A DNA stretch of 64,000 nt from Pycnopodia helianthoides (GCA_032158295.1 CM063255.1:6167501-6231500), one strand, 5' to 3'; positions 38,916 through 52,006 are shown, counted from the first letter of the stretch. The notes: generated by a model from the letters alone, not told the origin. Numbers and translations are program-made.

Positions 38916-40063
38916 CTTCCGATGGAGAAAACAAAAGTGATATTAGTTCTTTTTGTTTGTGGGGGGGGGGGGGATTTGGGCTGATTTTGCATTTGATTTG
39001 GGCCTTGAAATTATGTTTTGTAATGCCTGGAGGAGGCGACAGTTATATTTGTGTTTTATTTGAGTTGACATTTTTTTTCCAATGGGTAAAATGTATTTAG
39101 TTACTTTTTTTTCGATTATTTTGTGTACTTTTACAAAAGTCTTTTGTGTCATATCTCTTTTAATAATATATTTATGTTTTTTTTTTTTAAATTGTTGACA
39201 GGTGTCTGGTTTTACACATCTTTAAATGTTGTACTTCCTGATAGCCCCTGTCCAACTTTTATTCATTGTAGGTCTAAAGATTTAAAATAACTAAATCAAT
39301 AAAATAAATACATTATTTCGATAGATGGTTCATAACCAATTTGTACATGGTTCTTTTACGCAAGGCACATCAACATTACAGACGCAGGTAATAAGAAAGA
39401 AGAAGAAGAAGAAAAAAAAACAAGTATCAAAGACGTCAGATAAAAACCTAGGTCTATAAACCATATTTCTCCCATGATTAGCAAAAAATCACAAAATGAT
39501 CTGCATTGAGGTACAAAGCTTTCCCAATCATATTGACTATTTACACTGCGGTGATCCGTCATGCGGGTGACATGTCCACAAAACGATCAACTTTCGTCGG
39601 TAAGACCTCTATTGCGATTTCATCTACCGGTCTACCGGTAACGCGGACGAAGGAGAGGGGGGGGAGGGTTGAGGCGGTGGGGCATTCTTTATAGAAAAGC
39701 TTTGCCCTGTATCCACCGAGCAAGGGGAATTTCTTCGCCCCGGGCGAGCAGCCATGCGGACGGTGGATTAAAAAAAGAAAGGGCTTCGCAACTGACCGTG
39801 AGAACTGGGTAAAATTCTGGTTGATAAAATAAAGTAAAAAAAACAAACACCCAAAACACACCACCAACCTGAAAAGTACACAAGCGTGATACCGAATTAG
39901 ACATTAACAATGCATTGGAGAATAGGTTCCTCAGAGATTAAAATTAACGAGACACTTTTTTTTTTTATATCGCTTGTTAATTAAACGAGTTCCTCTCGAA
40001 ATTGGTGCTGTGGACCAAGCCTTATCGAGACATGTGAAGTAATTTAAAATAGTTATTTTTTAT
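38916..40063. other. Intergenic, nothing identified
   Basis: Poly-G run at 38960 and (GAA)n-like tract near 39400. No coding support. Confidence 0.45.
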
Positions 40064-40453
40064 TTAAAGCAGGGTATACTCCTGGCAATTGTCAACGACC
40101 CGTATCCTCACTGGGTGTATCCCAACATAATGCTTGAAATAATAAACCTGTGAAAATTTGGGCTCAATTGATCATCGAAGTTGCAAGAAAATAATGAAAG
40201 AAAACAAACACTCTTGTTGCATATAGAATTGTGGGCTTTCAGATGCCTGAAAAGCTTCATGCCTGAAGCCTTTCTCAGATTCAAGTTTGTGGGTTAAAAA
40301 ACGACCTCTTTCTCTAAAACTACATTATTTCAAAGGGTGACGTTTCTAACAATGTTTTTTTAACATCAAAAGCTCTCCAGTGCTCTTTACCAATTAAGTT
40401 CTTATTGTCATTAACTTGTGGAGTAATTACTAAACGTTTACCCAGCCTTTTAA
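40064..40453 (-). mobile_element. MITE-like element, repeat C copy 4
   Basis: Full-length diverged reverse copy from TTAAAGCAGGGTATACTCC to CCCAGCCTTTTAA. Confidence 0.75.
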
Positions 40454-40712
40454 TCAATAATGCGAACTCCGCCTACAACTTCACGTAGTTTGACTTTGTC
40501 CAAAACTGATTCAATTCAATTAAATTCAAAACACTATTTATGTCCATACTTTATTTCCCCCTATGTGCATCACTTTATATAAAGGAATACAACTAATAGT
40601 AATTTAATGGTCGAATTCTTAAATCATGATCGAAACCGCATTCATAAATACCTGGGACAGTTTATCCATTCTGATTGGACGAGAGGACATCACGTGGCCG
40701 TGTTTAAACGAA

Positions 40713-41020
40713 CGATAGTATAAAACATTGTGAGTAACGGCTCCCTCTGAAGTAACGTAGTTTTTGAGAAAGAAGTAATTTCTCAGTAAAACATTTGAAT
40801 TAAGAGACCTCTCGCGTGAGGTCTCGGAATCAACTTATCAAGCATCTGAAAGCACACAACTTCGTGTGTCAAGGGTGTTTTTTCTTCCATCATTATCTCG
40901 CAACTTCGACGACCAATTGAGTTCAAATTTTCACAGGTTTGTTATTTTGTGCATATGTTGAGATACAATAACTGAGAATACTGGTCTTTGACAATTACCA
41001 AAGGTGTCCAGTGTCTTTAA
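40713..41020 (+). mobile_element. Repeat C copy 5 (5' truncated)
   Basis: Begins inside the element at GATAGTATAAAACATTGTGA and runs to the intact end GGTGTCCAGTGTCTTTAA. It keeps the central CTCGCGTGAGGTCTC palindrome. Confidence 0.8.
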
Positions 41021-41366
41021 ATCACACGGTACAGCAGTGACAACAACATTAGGCAAAACCGGTCCTTCTCGTTTGCTTATCTCTCTTTGGGTCAAGGTAT
41101 AAAAAATAATTTACTAACAATACTAAAACGTGAACAATAGACCCTTCCCATGAAAATGTAAATTGAACATAGCGCGTGCACACTAACAATACTGGTGGGC
41201 AAAACGAGGGAACATTGCGCCATTCGGCTGACGGTGGCGTGACGTGTGCGCGTTTTTGCGTCAGCGCAGTGCAACAAACTCCATAAGCAATTTTGAGATA
41301 TGGTGGAAACAATACTACAGGTTTGAATGAATCAGTCTATATACATCCAAACCAAACAGTGCGATC

Positions 41367-41547
41367 CTATAGACCTTTATCATGTTGCCAACATCTTGGT
41401 CATGTTCCCTGTATCCAGTAATAGTAATGGATGCTAATATTCATTGTACAAAAAGAAACCAGACTATTTTTCCTTCCGGCTCAGTTTGGTTACATTGAGT
41501 TGAGTGAGAGAAAATCAAGATGGCCGCACCATGATAAAGGTCTATAG
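41367..41547. mobile_element. MITE-like element (repeat M), perfect 18-bp terminal inverted repeats
   Basis: CTATAGACCTTTATCATG at 41367-41384 is the exact complement of CATGATAAAGGTCTATAG at 41530-41547. The element is 181 bp and has no coding frame. Confidence 0.85.
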
Positions 41548-44500
41548 TGTCCAACATCTCAGAAAGGCTACTGACGGTTTGCCCACCAATAATGTCTGTA
41601 CGCATGCGTAAATGTTATTAGCATATTGCGTGGGAACGGCTCATTACGGCCGCCATGCTTACTCCAATTAAATCAAGACAATGGTCAGTATTACCAACGC
41701 AATGATGGGCTGTGTGCTGACATACTGTTTGAAAAGTAAAGCCCACGCACCAAACAAGCACATGCAATTTCTGCGAATGTTCTTTTGTTCGGCGAAAGTG
41801 CTTCGTGTTCTATTAAGGGGTTTTCCCCCGACATTTTACAACACAAAAATCATTCAGTTTAACACCTGGCTCATTAAATTTCGTTTGAAAATGAATGCTC
41901 CGTTGCATCAGCATTCAACAGTCAAAAGGAACAATTCAATTTCAACAGTTTAGCATTGTCAACTATAAGATGGTTCAGACTCATTTGGCCACAAAGATCA
42001 TTCAACTTTGCAAAAGCCAAACAGCAAAGAGGCTGGCCAACCGTTCAATTTCTTCAACTATTGATCGGTATTCTTTTTACATATTTTCAAAGGACAAATC
42101 TGCGATAGTCAAATATATTTCTCATATCTTTCTCTTCGCTGCGAAGTGCACACACTAGTTCACGATAGTGACAGATCATAAGTCATAATGTCAGCTGCGG
42201 TGTATAATGATAATTGTCCCAAGGTATTAAAAAAAAGAAAAAAAGAAAAAAAAAGTGACATTATTTTCTGCCTTCAACTTTCGAGCCAGATAAAAGTTGA
42301 ACGCAATGCTATGATAGCTGGGCTTCAAATCGAAGCAATAATTGCGTGTCGAGAACCGAAAGCCCTTTATGCTTCGATGGTTTGGGCCAAGCACAATTTG
42401 AAAACTTGTTCCTTATCACAAAGTCAACGGCGAGAACAATTGTTCCATGTCAAACTTGCCACCTCTTTGTGGTGTTGGAAATTTTTTGTTATAGGACTAA
42501 TATTAATTTTTTTTACCTTTCTCATTCGTTTGAAGAAAACGAAACACAAAAACGGTCGACGGGTAACCCGGGGAGGTCGGGCCGGGATACAGACGAGGGG
42601 TTATAATGGAATGCGGAGCAGGTGGCCGAAACTATTTCCAGTGTTTGTTAAAAAATATGCGAATACACAAAACAAAAAAATGAAGAAGAAGAAAAAAAAT
42701 ACCCCCTTTGTCAATGTTGGCATACTGCCCACACAGCCTCTGCGGACTGAATCACTTCGTTTTCAAATTTGATATATTGTACTTAGGCTATGCATGTGAA
42801 GTGCTGTATTTTTTTTATCTTTTAACGTAAATTCCACAAAAATGCATTGAAATTTATAACTGCAGCTGACTGAGTATTTGAGATGTACACCTTTTATCTT
42901 TAAAATTACCAGTAAAACAAATAAATAAACAACTTTAGTAAGCTCATTAAAGTCGTATGTTTATAGACAAAACAAAATCCTCCCGTTTCTAAAGCTCATA
43001 AGCGGGAAGAGAATACGTAGCAGATGTATTTTCTCAGAAAAAAAAGTTGTGGTGACAAAAAGATGTGATCTATGCTACATTTTTGTTTACTAACCCTAGC
43101 TATTTACGCGCTAAGCACATGTTTTTTTTTTCCTGTACATTAACAGCTTAATTTGTTTTATTTTATGAAATAGTGCCGGGCTCAAATCCAATTGGACCAG
43201 CAGGAGAATGAACCAGACCATCTTGACGACTTGTTGTGGCGTGGTCGTCGTGGAAAAAAAGAGGCCCGTGTGTGGTCAATATTCTATACACAATGGCGGC
43301 ACCTTCGCACCGGTCATTATGTATGCGTAAACCGTCACGGGGATATGAGCAAAATAATAGGGGGTTAATGGTGGAGCCACAATGCATGACACGAGACTTT
43401 AGAGAAATTAACGATCCTCTGTAGGTAATAGCTAGGTTATACACAACCAACTTAACGGCGACTTTGTGGGGATTACGCGGGACAAGTTTTTCACGCCTGA
43501 CATTTTGAAAATTTCCCAAAAGACAGCTTGGGGGGAATCGGCCAAATGTAAAAACAGAATACTCGTTATTATCTGAACGCACACTTCAACATAAAGACAT
43601 CGGCAAGAGGCAGATGGTGTATGTTTTTCGCTTTTCACACTTTGGGTTCTGCTTACCAACCAAAATGACCTATTAATGCACAGCATTACATAGTTAGTGA
43701 CCCGACGTTTCGACCATAGCAGAGTCTCTCTCAAAGGCTAAGAGAAAGGCCCCCCCCCCGACTATTTTTTGGCACTTGGGATTCCTAAACAAAAACAATG
43801 ACAATGCAAGCGTGATTTGCCCCCTGAAATGAAGTAGGTATTTTGATTCGAAATGTTTGCCGTTAGGAGTAAAGTGTCATGTTGCCCCAACCACTCCAAT
43901 AGTTATCCACTCATAAGAACAGAGTCCCCGCGGACTAATTAAAAGTAGATGGTACATCACGATGACATTATCGCGTATTTATCGTGGATAACGCCTAAAA
44001 TATTGACCCATTAGACCGTGGGTCCCTTGGGTATTTTTGTTTTATGGAGTGGTGGGGTTGGTTGTTTCGGATTGTGGTTAAAGGGGGCCCCAGCGTGGCT
44101 TGTTGGCAACCGGCCTCACTCGCTTGTGCAGTTGTGGTGTGCTGCTTGTGCTCGCCGTGCGCGAAGGCACCCGCGACCCCGTCCGAATGCGGACCATATT
44201 GTGTACGGGGGACCCCTGAATAACAAACTCCATCTGCCATCAAAAGGCCATCGGTGGTTTTCGCCCTTCTTCTCTTTTTTGTCTTCTTCATAGGATGTTG
44301 TTTAATGCATTGATTATGTGGATGCACGATAGAAAATGAACACTGACCTTGGTCGTGGCATTGTGTGCCGCTTTGGTTTTGCTGAAGGTCTCACGTATTC
44401 CTTGATTTGTGTTTTGAGGTTTTTGTTGTTGTTTTTTTTTTGCTTCTTTTTTTATTTGTTTATTTTTTTATTTGAAAACTTTGAAAGCGAATTTCAAAGG

Positions 44501-44853
44501 AGCTTGGGAACAATGCAGTTTAAAAAAAAATGCTAGCCGAAGGATAATACCCTTTAATGATATTGGTTAAATCAGTGCTAAAAACAAGTATTCCATAATT
44601 CCCATATGTACTAGTACGCTCAACTCGTCAATGTTTTTACCAGTGGGCAATCTTTAGTAATTGACAACTTGAAGTATGTCATGATACTAGCTAGCTGCAC
44701 AGCAGGCAGATGCGAAACGAAGGTAACGTTTTACTTTTAGATTGGAACAAGATAGGAGTGCACTTTTAATTTTGGAGGGGGGCTCTTTTTCAACACTCTT
44801 GTATGCCGTTCACTATTTTTCTAAAAATAATCCATGACGTGGAGTTACAATCA
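41548..44853. other. Intergenic, nothing identified
   Basis: Contains the longest non-repetitive open frame of the upstream region (42188-42772, + strand, 194 codons), Lys-rich from A-rich DNA and lacking a recognisable domain. Otherwise AT-rich and featureless. Confidence 0.4.
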
Positions 44854-45010
44854 AATACATTTATTGATTTCATTATTTATTTATTTTTAGACAGGGTACA
44901 GCCTTATCAGTATTACATCCCTAATGGCCCTTTGCACAAACAGTAAAGGTATATAGTAAAATTGTAAAATACAGAGCAATAGGAAAAGTCCATGAATACA
45001 TTCGTTACAG
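44854..45010. mobile_element. Possible retroelement tail
   Basis: T-rich TTTATTGATTTCATTATTTA followed by ACAGGGTACAGCCTTATCAG resembles, from memory, 3' tails of echinoderm non-LTR elements read in reverse. No protein-coding remnant is seen. Confidence 0.25.
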
Positions 45011-45200
45011 CAGAAGTTATACAAAACTATGAAAGTTTGTTAATGACTGAAGGGATTGACGAAAATACCATTTAAGACCAAGAGTCCACAAAAAATACCC
45101 ACAAAATTCAAATAAAATGTCAACACTGCCTCCGCAAGCCTCATCTCAAGTTACGCAGTTCCTTTGATTCGAGTCGTTCTAAAAAATATAGTTGCGACCA

Positions 45201-45535
45201 GGGCCCAATTTGATAGAGCTGCTTCAGCACACACACAAAACTAGCTAAGCACTACACAAGTATGCTCACCAGAAAAAGGTTACCAGCTGAAAGACCAACT
45301 CGCGCGTAGCATCTGTGGCTGGTGTCCTGCTTGTAATGTTGCTTAGCAGGGTCCAATTTTATAAAGCTGCTTAAGCAGAATGTATTGCTTTATCAAAAAT
45401 GAGCAGGATATCAGTCACAGATGGCACATGCGACATGGTATTTTGGCTGGTGACCTTATTCAGGTAAGCATGTCTTTGTTGTGACTACTGCTACTTGTTG
45501 TGCTTTTAAAAGCAGCTCTATATGGGATTGGGCCC
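45201..45535. mobile_element. Repeat D copy 3, composite
   Basis: Starts GGGCCCAATTTGATAGAGCT and ends TGGGATTGGGCCC. An extra internal end, GGTCCAATTTTATAAAGCTG at about 45349, shows two D elements joined or nested. Confidence 0.75.
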
Positions 45536-46669
45536 TGGGATGACCTTTTCTCGCGTGCCATCATTCAGTCGCGTGAGGTCCCGATGGGGTTCGCGTGGCC
45601 GACCAGCCACCATGCGTCGAGGGCGGCGTGGAGGGAGTCGAGCCGCCCAACTGCCGAGGACCAGCTTATGAAACAGAACTGATACCCAAACGCTGCTGTT
45701 TTCATCTAATACCAGTAGGATGTCAATCATATCGACCCATGCCGAATCAATGTCAGTTAGTTATACCTTATGCAGAGACGTCGTCATTTTCGGTGTTACT
45801 TTGTAAATAAACAAGAGTACAGTAACAAAATAACAAATCCTTACCGATCATGCTTTTATTGTCAGCAGGTGTTAGCCAAAGGGCTGTCTTTGAAAAAACT
45901 TTATTATTTTTTCCCCTGAAAAGTGTTAAAAATGAGCAAGTCTATACCATTTTCTGTTTCATTGACAGCAAGTTTTGCCAACCTGTTTCCAATTCTAGCT
46001 AACGCCATGACCAGTGGCGTTACTATACATTTGCATTTGCGAGAAGGAGGGGGGGGGGGGTTGGGGGTTGGGGGCAAGCGGGTGCAAAAACATATTATTT
46101 GGTGGGTTATTTCACGTATCGAACCATACCCGTCCGTTAATGTGCATTGTTGTGGATCGCCTGGAGCAATAAGGTTCTGAGCAGTGGTGGGGAAGGACTA
46201 CCCCCCCCCGTGGTTACACTACAGACCATAACAGTCATGCACCCCAGCCCCCCCCCCCACCCTCCCCCACACTAAACAAAGTACGATTCATTAATAAATA
46301 GATTGACTGAACAAAATGCACTAATTCAGCCTAACAATGTTGTATCTTTCGGGCTTACCCCCATAACACAGTCTGCAACCATTGGAAAGACACTCGAAAG
46401 AGTTCTTTCAGGCCTTTATCTAATTCATGCTAAAGGTAAAATATGATATTTACAAGACCCCCCCCCCCCACCGCTCGTTTCACTATTGGCCCATACGTGA
46501 GCAAACTTTGCGAACATATCGCTTGCTCCAAATTCATCGTGCAGTGTGAAATCTAGTTCAATCCATTGTTACCGGATCACGTGATCTGTGGGGTTCCTCT
46601 CGCTAACGACTACGTACAAGCATCACAAACTATCCTCACTGTGAAAGCCTTACAAGAGCCAAACGTCTG
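45536..46669. other. Intergenic with many poly-G/C runs
   Basis: Homopolymer runs of G or C at 46050, 46201, 46248 and 46461. No gene seen. Confidence 0.45.
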
Positions 46670-47005
46670 TTAAAGGGTTACCCCTTGCAGAATTGGTTTT
46701 TGCTAACAAAACAGTTGCTGGCAGTGTAAGCACTTTATGTAATCCACCATATGCATAAACTGACAAACCTGTAGAAGTTTGAGATCGATTGGCCATCTGG
46801 GTCACGAGAAAATAGTGAAAAACCGATTACGCATTTGCATGAGATCATATAGATTCAACAAATGAATAAAACGCTCACTGAGCGATAAACTCCAATCGGA
46901 AAATGAGTTTATTCATTTCTCATCAAATATGGCATTTCAGACAGAAATATTTCAAGGGATGTTTTCTACCATCATCATCATTAGACCGTGTAAGTTTTAT
47001 GTAAA
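46670..47005 (-). mobile_element. MITE-like element, repeat B copy 5 (truncated)
   Basis: The left terminal repeat is degenerate and the right side breaks off after TTTTATGTAAAG, so one terminus is lost. Confidence 0.78.
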
Positions 47006-47849
47006 GTTCGCCGAAGAAGGGACAACGAATGAAGGACCTTCTGCGCAAATTCCCCGTGTTCACATTATTGGACTTTTTTTTTGGGGGGGGGGTTCACGAT
47101 CTACTAACCGAGCAAAATGGGTACCTTGACCATTTTTAACGTCCAGTCAGTAAGAATGGCCCAGGAAAATGACACCCAGGTAAACTCAACCGAGTCCAAT
47201 GGGTAGTTTAGATAGAGGAGCACGTCATCGGATGCCCCCAAATTAGCTTTCAAGAATCCGATAGTTTAACAGTCAAAGTTAATGGATCTAGAAGATGCAG
47301 AAGATTGTCACCCCTTGATCAAGTCTTGTAAGCAAAATCCGCTCATTGAATGAAAAAAAACACACATTTTAAACTAAACTTTGAGCAATGAAAAGGAAAA
47401 TGATTTGAACAAACAAGGTCATAAACATAAGCCTTAAAAAGTAGGTTTAACGTATATTGATGTTATAAATCGTGTTAAAGATTGCAGTTTTTTACATTTT
47501 GTATGCAATAACACGTAATAGGCAGAGATAAAATTTTAAAATTTTCATTTAATTTTTAAAGGTACGTGTGCGTTGTACATCAGCACCCAAGGTCCGCGAC
47601 CACGACACTCCCATACCCCCCAAAACCCATAGCTCCCCCAGCAACCTAACGCCCAAACACAATGACGTCTATTAGATTTACTTGATAAAACATCACTTAT
47701 TTACACTGAATGCCCAAATTATAATTTGACAGACAGCCCCCAACAGCGTGGCAGCGAGATCAGGAGCAATTATCACACAAACATGTACCTTGGAAAAGAT
47801 CTTGGCTGCCGTTCACACGGTGCAAGCCAAACAATTGTCCGACCGCAAC
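47006..47849. other. Intergenic upstream of Hey
   Basis: A poly-G run lies near 47083, then AT-rich sequence. No recognised element; distal Hey regulatory DNA could lie here. Confidence 0.4.
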
Positions 47850-47887
47850 CGGCCTCTGATTGGTCGCCGGGCAGTGAGATACTAACT

Positions 47888-47895
47888 TTCCCACG
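47888..47895 (-). promoter_or_regulatory. CSL/Su(H) site (TTCCCACG on +), distal
   Basis: A perfect reverse-strand CSL octamer about 0.8 kb upstream of the Hey ATG. I found the same octamer at roughly six other places in the window, so this one alone is weak; its value lies in clustering with the proximal site. Confidence 0.4.
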
Positions 47896-48464
47896 GTATT
47901 GTAACACGCGTGCGGGTCGCACGCCAGAACGTCTGACGGTTTTTATTCACCCCCACGACTTCAACAACCTGTGCATACTGCTATTGAGAAGGTTTTTTTT
48001 TAAATAATGACAGTGTTGTGCAGCTTGGAATATAATACACGTAGATTTAGGTACGGAAGGGGTTCAGATTTTAGCGTCCGTAGTTGGAGTTATTCGCCTT
48101 CTTTGTGTGCGCGAGCAAAGCGTTGAAGTTTGGTAGGAGTCTGCCCAGTAAATTGACCCCGCCTCCGTGACCTTAGCCTGCAAAACAAGGCGACAGGTAA
48201 ACAATGATTGGCACACGAGCAGCAGACGACACTTCTTTGACAACAGAGTGGGGGGACATCGTCAAAATAGAAACAGCCAGGGGAATGACCGATGACAGCC
48301 TGGTGGCTTTAGCCAATGGCGTGTGCCGAACGGAGGAGGTACGGTGACTGGGCGAGTGGCGGATTGCTGTCAATCAACCCTGAGCTAGCCTGCCGGGTGT
48401 TGTGTACATGTGGTGGTGTTTTGGGAAACCCTCAGTCAGTTTGCATGGACTTTTTGAAGCAGAG

Positions 48465-48472
48465 CGTGGGAA
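48465..48472 (+). promoter_or_regulatory. CSL/Su(H) site CGTGGGAA, proximal
   Basis: A perfect match to the high-affinity YGTGGGAA motif bound by CSL (RBPJ/Su(H)), ending 232 nt before the Hey ATG. Hey genes are direct Notch targets in other animals. No properly spaced inverted partner (SPS arrangement) is visible. Confidence 0.55.
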
Positions 48473-48670
48473 CCGTACGACTCATTCTTGACTTACGACC
48501 GTAGACGACAGGACGTGTTTCATCGTTCGGCCACGCTCTCTCCTTCTGCCCTTCCAGTCAGCATCTTCCATCTGTTGCGTCCCAGCCACAAAGAAGCAAC
48601 AAGTCTCCAAATCTGACTGTCCATAAGATACCGCAGCAGTGTGCTTTGCTCTTCTTTGTTCCAAAGACAC

Positions 48671-48700
48671 ATCACGAGAATCCACGAGAATCCACGAGAA
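48671..48700 (+). repeat. Three tandem 10-mers in the Hey 5' leader
   Basis: Three consecutive 10-nt units (ATCACGAGAA, then TCCACGAGAA twice) end 3 nt before the ATG. The last two are identical. They lie in the presumed 5' UTR and could be a simple slippage product. Confidence 0.8.
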
Positions 48701-48703
48701 ATT

Positions 48704-48762
48704 ATGAAGCGTACACTGAGTGACTCTGATACCGACGAAATCTTCGATGACTCCATCAAGGG
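48704..48762 (+). CDS. Hey: Hey coding exon 1
   Basis: Encodes the acidic, Ser/Asp-rich N-terminus (begins [12 protein letters not shown]). It ends with GG before the donor GTGAGT at 48763, leaving a split glycine codon (phase 2) completed by the first base of exon 2. It is too short to stand out as an ORF on its own and is recognised by joining to the bHLH exons. Confidence 0.88.
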
Positions 48763-51700
48763 GTGAGTGTCTTGACTTTACTAATTAAGACAAAGTGAGC
48801 AACTGCCGGAAATCAGATGCCGCAAAGTTACTTTGTCCTTCAAATATTATTCACCATAATGGAGGGTTTTTGTGTCCTCGTGGAAGTGGTTGCCATTTTA
48901 AACAAGTTCACCAAATGAGCATACGAGTCTTGCAGGAGTTTTCAAACCACAACAGATTATTTACATCACTTGTTGATCATTGCAAAACTGGTTGAACATT
49001 ATAAACTCAGCCAATTTAGCCTACTTAAAACAACATAACTTTGCTGACAGCCATCTCCAGTTTTAAGAGTCTGTAGGTCTGAGGAAACCCCAAAACGGCC
49101 CTGACACATGTCTATTCGTTTATTTTGATCAGGTGGTTAGACCACGTGGTGTCTGGAACTTGAACATAATCCTGTTGCACGTGCCTTCGGTGCGTGCCGT
49201 AACTCTACTGTATACAACACATGTACTGAATATTCATTGTAATCCGTTAATTAGTAAATAAGTTAATTGGGGCAAATCTTTTGTCATTTTCTTTTCACTC
49301 AGGTCACCCAGCCAATCATGCCCGGTGACAGCTCGCAAGAAGCGAAGAGGGGTAAGTTTCTATAATTGTTTAAATTTGAATTGAACATGTTTTCCCTTTT
49401 TATGCATCTATTTTGTTTTGCTTTGATATGTAAGTTCCCTGAGAACTATACCAGACTTGATTTATTGTCGAAGCAAAATGATGCATGTGTCTGCTCAATG
49501 ATGTTGCATTTTATTGTTATTGCATTATCAATGGTCTTTACTTTGAATATCAAGGCCGGTTTCCATTATAACTTTCCATACATCAAGTGTAAGACCGTAG
49601 CACTTATGCGTATACATACATGTACAGGCCCTATATTATATTAACAGGCCTTGAGTCTCATCTTTGAGAGCGCAAGACCATTTTTATTTTACAAAGGGCA
49701 CTTCCATTGGAAAATCTTAAAGTCTATGGGAAACTTGTGATGGGGCACCTAGGCCAAGACCAGGGGGCAACAGAGGCCATGGCCTCCGTGGCCTCTGTTT
49801 AATTACAGGCCTGTATTAATACAAATTTCCCCCTCAACCTGACGGATAATCTTTCCCTGGATCTGGTTTTATTTCGAAAAATCAACCTTTAAACAAACAT
49901 GTTGAAGTTGTTAGTTTACCTACACTGTTTTTTTTACTCAATGGAACTTTTGCAAGTAGTTCAAGTTCCCTTAGAACAAAGTGATACGATTCTTATATAG
50001 ACGCAATTTAAATGTTGTTGGTGTACAATCAAAAGAAAACCGACACGCTGCTAATCATTGTTTCAACGCATTCACACTATTGCTCAGTACCAGTAATGAC
50101 AACAGTAATACCTCTTTGTTCGTGTGCATTCAACCATTCATTCTTTTTAAAGACTGCTGCATTCCTAGTCTTAAAATTAATCAACACATTCTGACACATT
50201 TTATTACGGTGTTGACTGTTAAAAAAAACTGTTGACGCTCATTGCTCTATCTTCCCTTCTTGAGCACCCTTCAAACCACAGAGCCAAGCTCCAACTATCA
50301 ATCATTCACCAATGTACCTTTCGTCTAATGTAAAATCTTATTGCACTGTTGATATGTTGACGATAGTGTAACTGCGGCCAATTCATTCCTTACCCTTTAA
50401 CTTTCCGTCTGGGGATTTCTTTTTAAGTGACAGCTCGTAGTCCACCCCCCCCCCAGTTCGAATGTGTTATTTATGACTATTATTCGGGATTATTTTTTTT
50501 GTTTTAGATTATCGAGAAGAGAAGGCGTGACAGGATTAACAACTCTTTGACCGAGCTGCGACGCCTTGTCCCTGCTGCTTATGAAAAACAGGTAGGCCTT
50601 TATTTAATCAACCTTCTAAGTGTTATATTTTTCTTAATTAATCAATTTAGATCTTGCCTTTTTCTATGTTTATTTAGCCCCACAATCAAACAATGACGTT
50701 TGACGTTTTTAACAATTTCAAATCCTGCTTCAAAAATATCCTATTCACCTCTTTGAACGAACCACCAGCGACACCAACTCATCGTGCGAACGTTTAATAT
50801 TTTAATAAATGTATTTTTTTTGGTATGAAAACAACATCTATTCACTGTAGTCGATCCTACATTGCTGAACATGCAGAACCTGTTTTGTTTGGATTTCAAT
50901 ATTTTGTTAAAAGTGGCAGCTGTGGGTGCGACCCTGGTATTTACTGATGGGTATCACGAATAAAAAAAAACTATAAAAAACAAAGAAACAATTCTTTGTT
51001 TTATGGTAATACATTTTTAATCTTCCCCAATTTTTGTGTTGCCAGACAAAGGGCAAGCGTTTTTGTCCAAAGTGAATTATGTCTACTGTCATACAACTAA
51101 AACATTGATGTCCGTTCGATCACTCAATAAACCACGCGTGACTGCAGATGGCTATCCGCCCTTCACTGTTGGCGTGCAAGCCATACTCATTGATAATACA
51201 CGTTGTCCCCAATAGATAAATAAAACGCATATAATTGAAGCAGCTCTTGTGGCGAACAATTAAAACCACGTTAGTACGGGCAAACATCGGATATGAAGAC
51301 TCCCCAGCGCAGCCTCTCTCTCTCTCTCCCCCCTTCCCTTTGCCCCGGAGTTGCACCGAGTGCATGTCCCACGGTGTTACTGCAATCACTGCATGGGAAC
51401 CGATTGTACTCTGAATGATGGTTAAACACAATCTAAATTGCCTCAACACAATGCCCACTTCTGGGGCTCATGAATTTTTCATGTGAGAGAGTGGTTCTTT
51501 GGTGGTTACCACGGGTGTAGGGGGCGAGTGCTGCGTGGCCGGGTCGGCACGCAGCCCTGTGGCCCCCGCACGGCCCCGCACGACAACAATGGCACGGCAG
51601 CGCAGACAAAAGACGCAACGGCGCAATTAATCGCATAGAGCTTTAATCTCAACCGGGGCAGGGAGAGGGAACTGGGGGAATGAACAACCGAGAGATGTAG

Positions 51701-52006
51701 AGGACAGTTCCGAAACAGCGCGTGCAAAAACAAACGATAATGCGAGGAGGCCATCGCGGATTTAATGAGCCGTCTAATTTCGGTTTAAAAACCAATCATA
51801 CAATCATACGATTGTGTTCAGTCTCAAAATGATGTTACCTTATAAATACATAGTCTTCAGACTACAAATTCAATGCCACATTTTTTTTCTTCAATTTGCT
51901 TTACTTTATGTATTTGCCGAAATCAGTTAAATACTTGACATTTTTTTGTTTTATGATTTTAAACTGTCACTCTTGATTTTGTTGTTTTTGTTGTTGGGTG
52001 TTGTAG

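Larger units (their letters stand above)
47850..48703 (+). promoter_or_regulatory. Hey: Putative Hey promoter and 5' UTR
   Basis: This stretch directly upstream of the Hey start holds two CSL octamers, CCAAT-type motifs (ATTGG near 47858 and 48202, CCAAT near 48312) and a GC-box-like CCCCGCCTCC near 48154. An initiator-like TCAGTCAGT lies at about 48432. A weak TATA-like TATAAT sits near 48031. If transcription starts near 48432, a 19-codon upstream ORF would lie at 48445-48504 and a 5' UTR of roughly 270 nt would follow. The true start site cannot be fixed from sequence. Confidence 0.5.

Noticed and set aside
42188..42772. 194-codon + strand frame
   Set aside because: Lys-rich from A-rich DNA, no recognisable domain and no splice or promoter context; kept only as a note.
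48465..48500. Paired head-to-head Su(H) sites (SPS) at the proximal CSL octamer
   Set aside because: At the expected 15-17 nt spacing the sequence is TTCTTGAC, not a TTCYCAC match, so only a single site is claimed.
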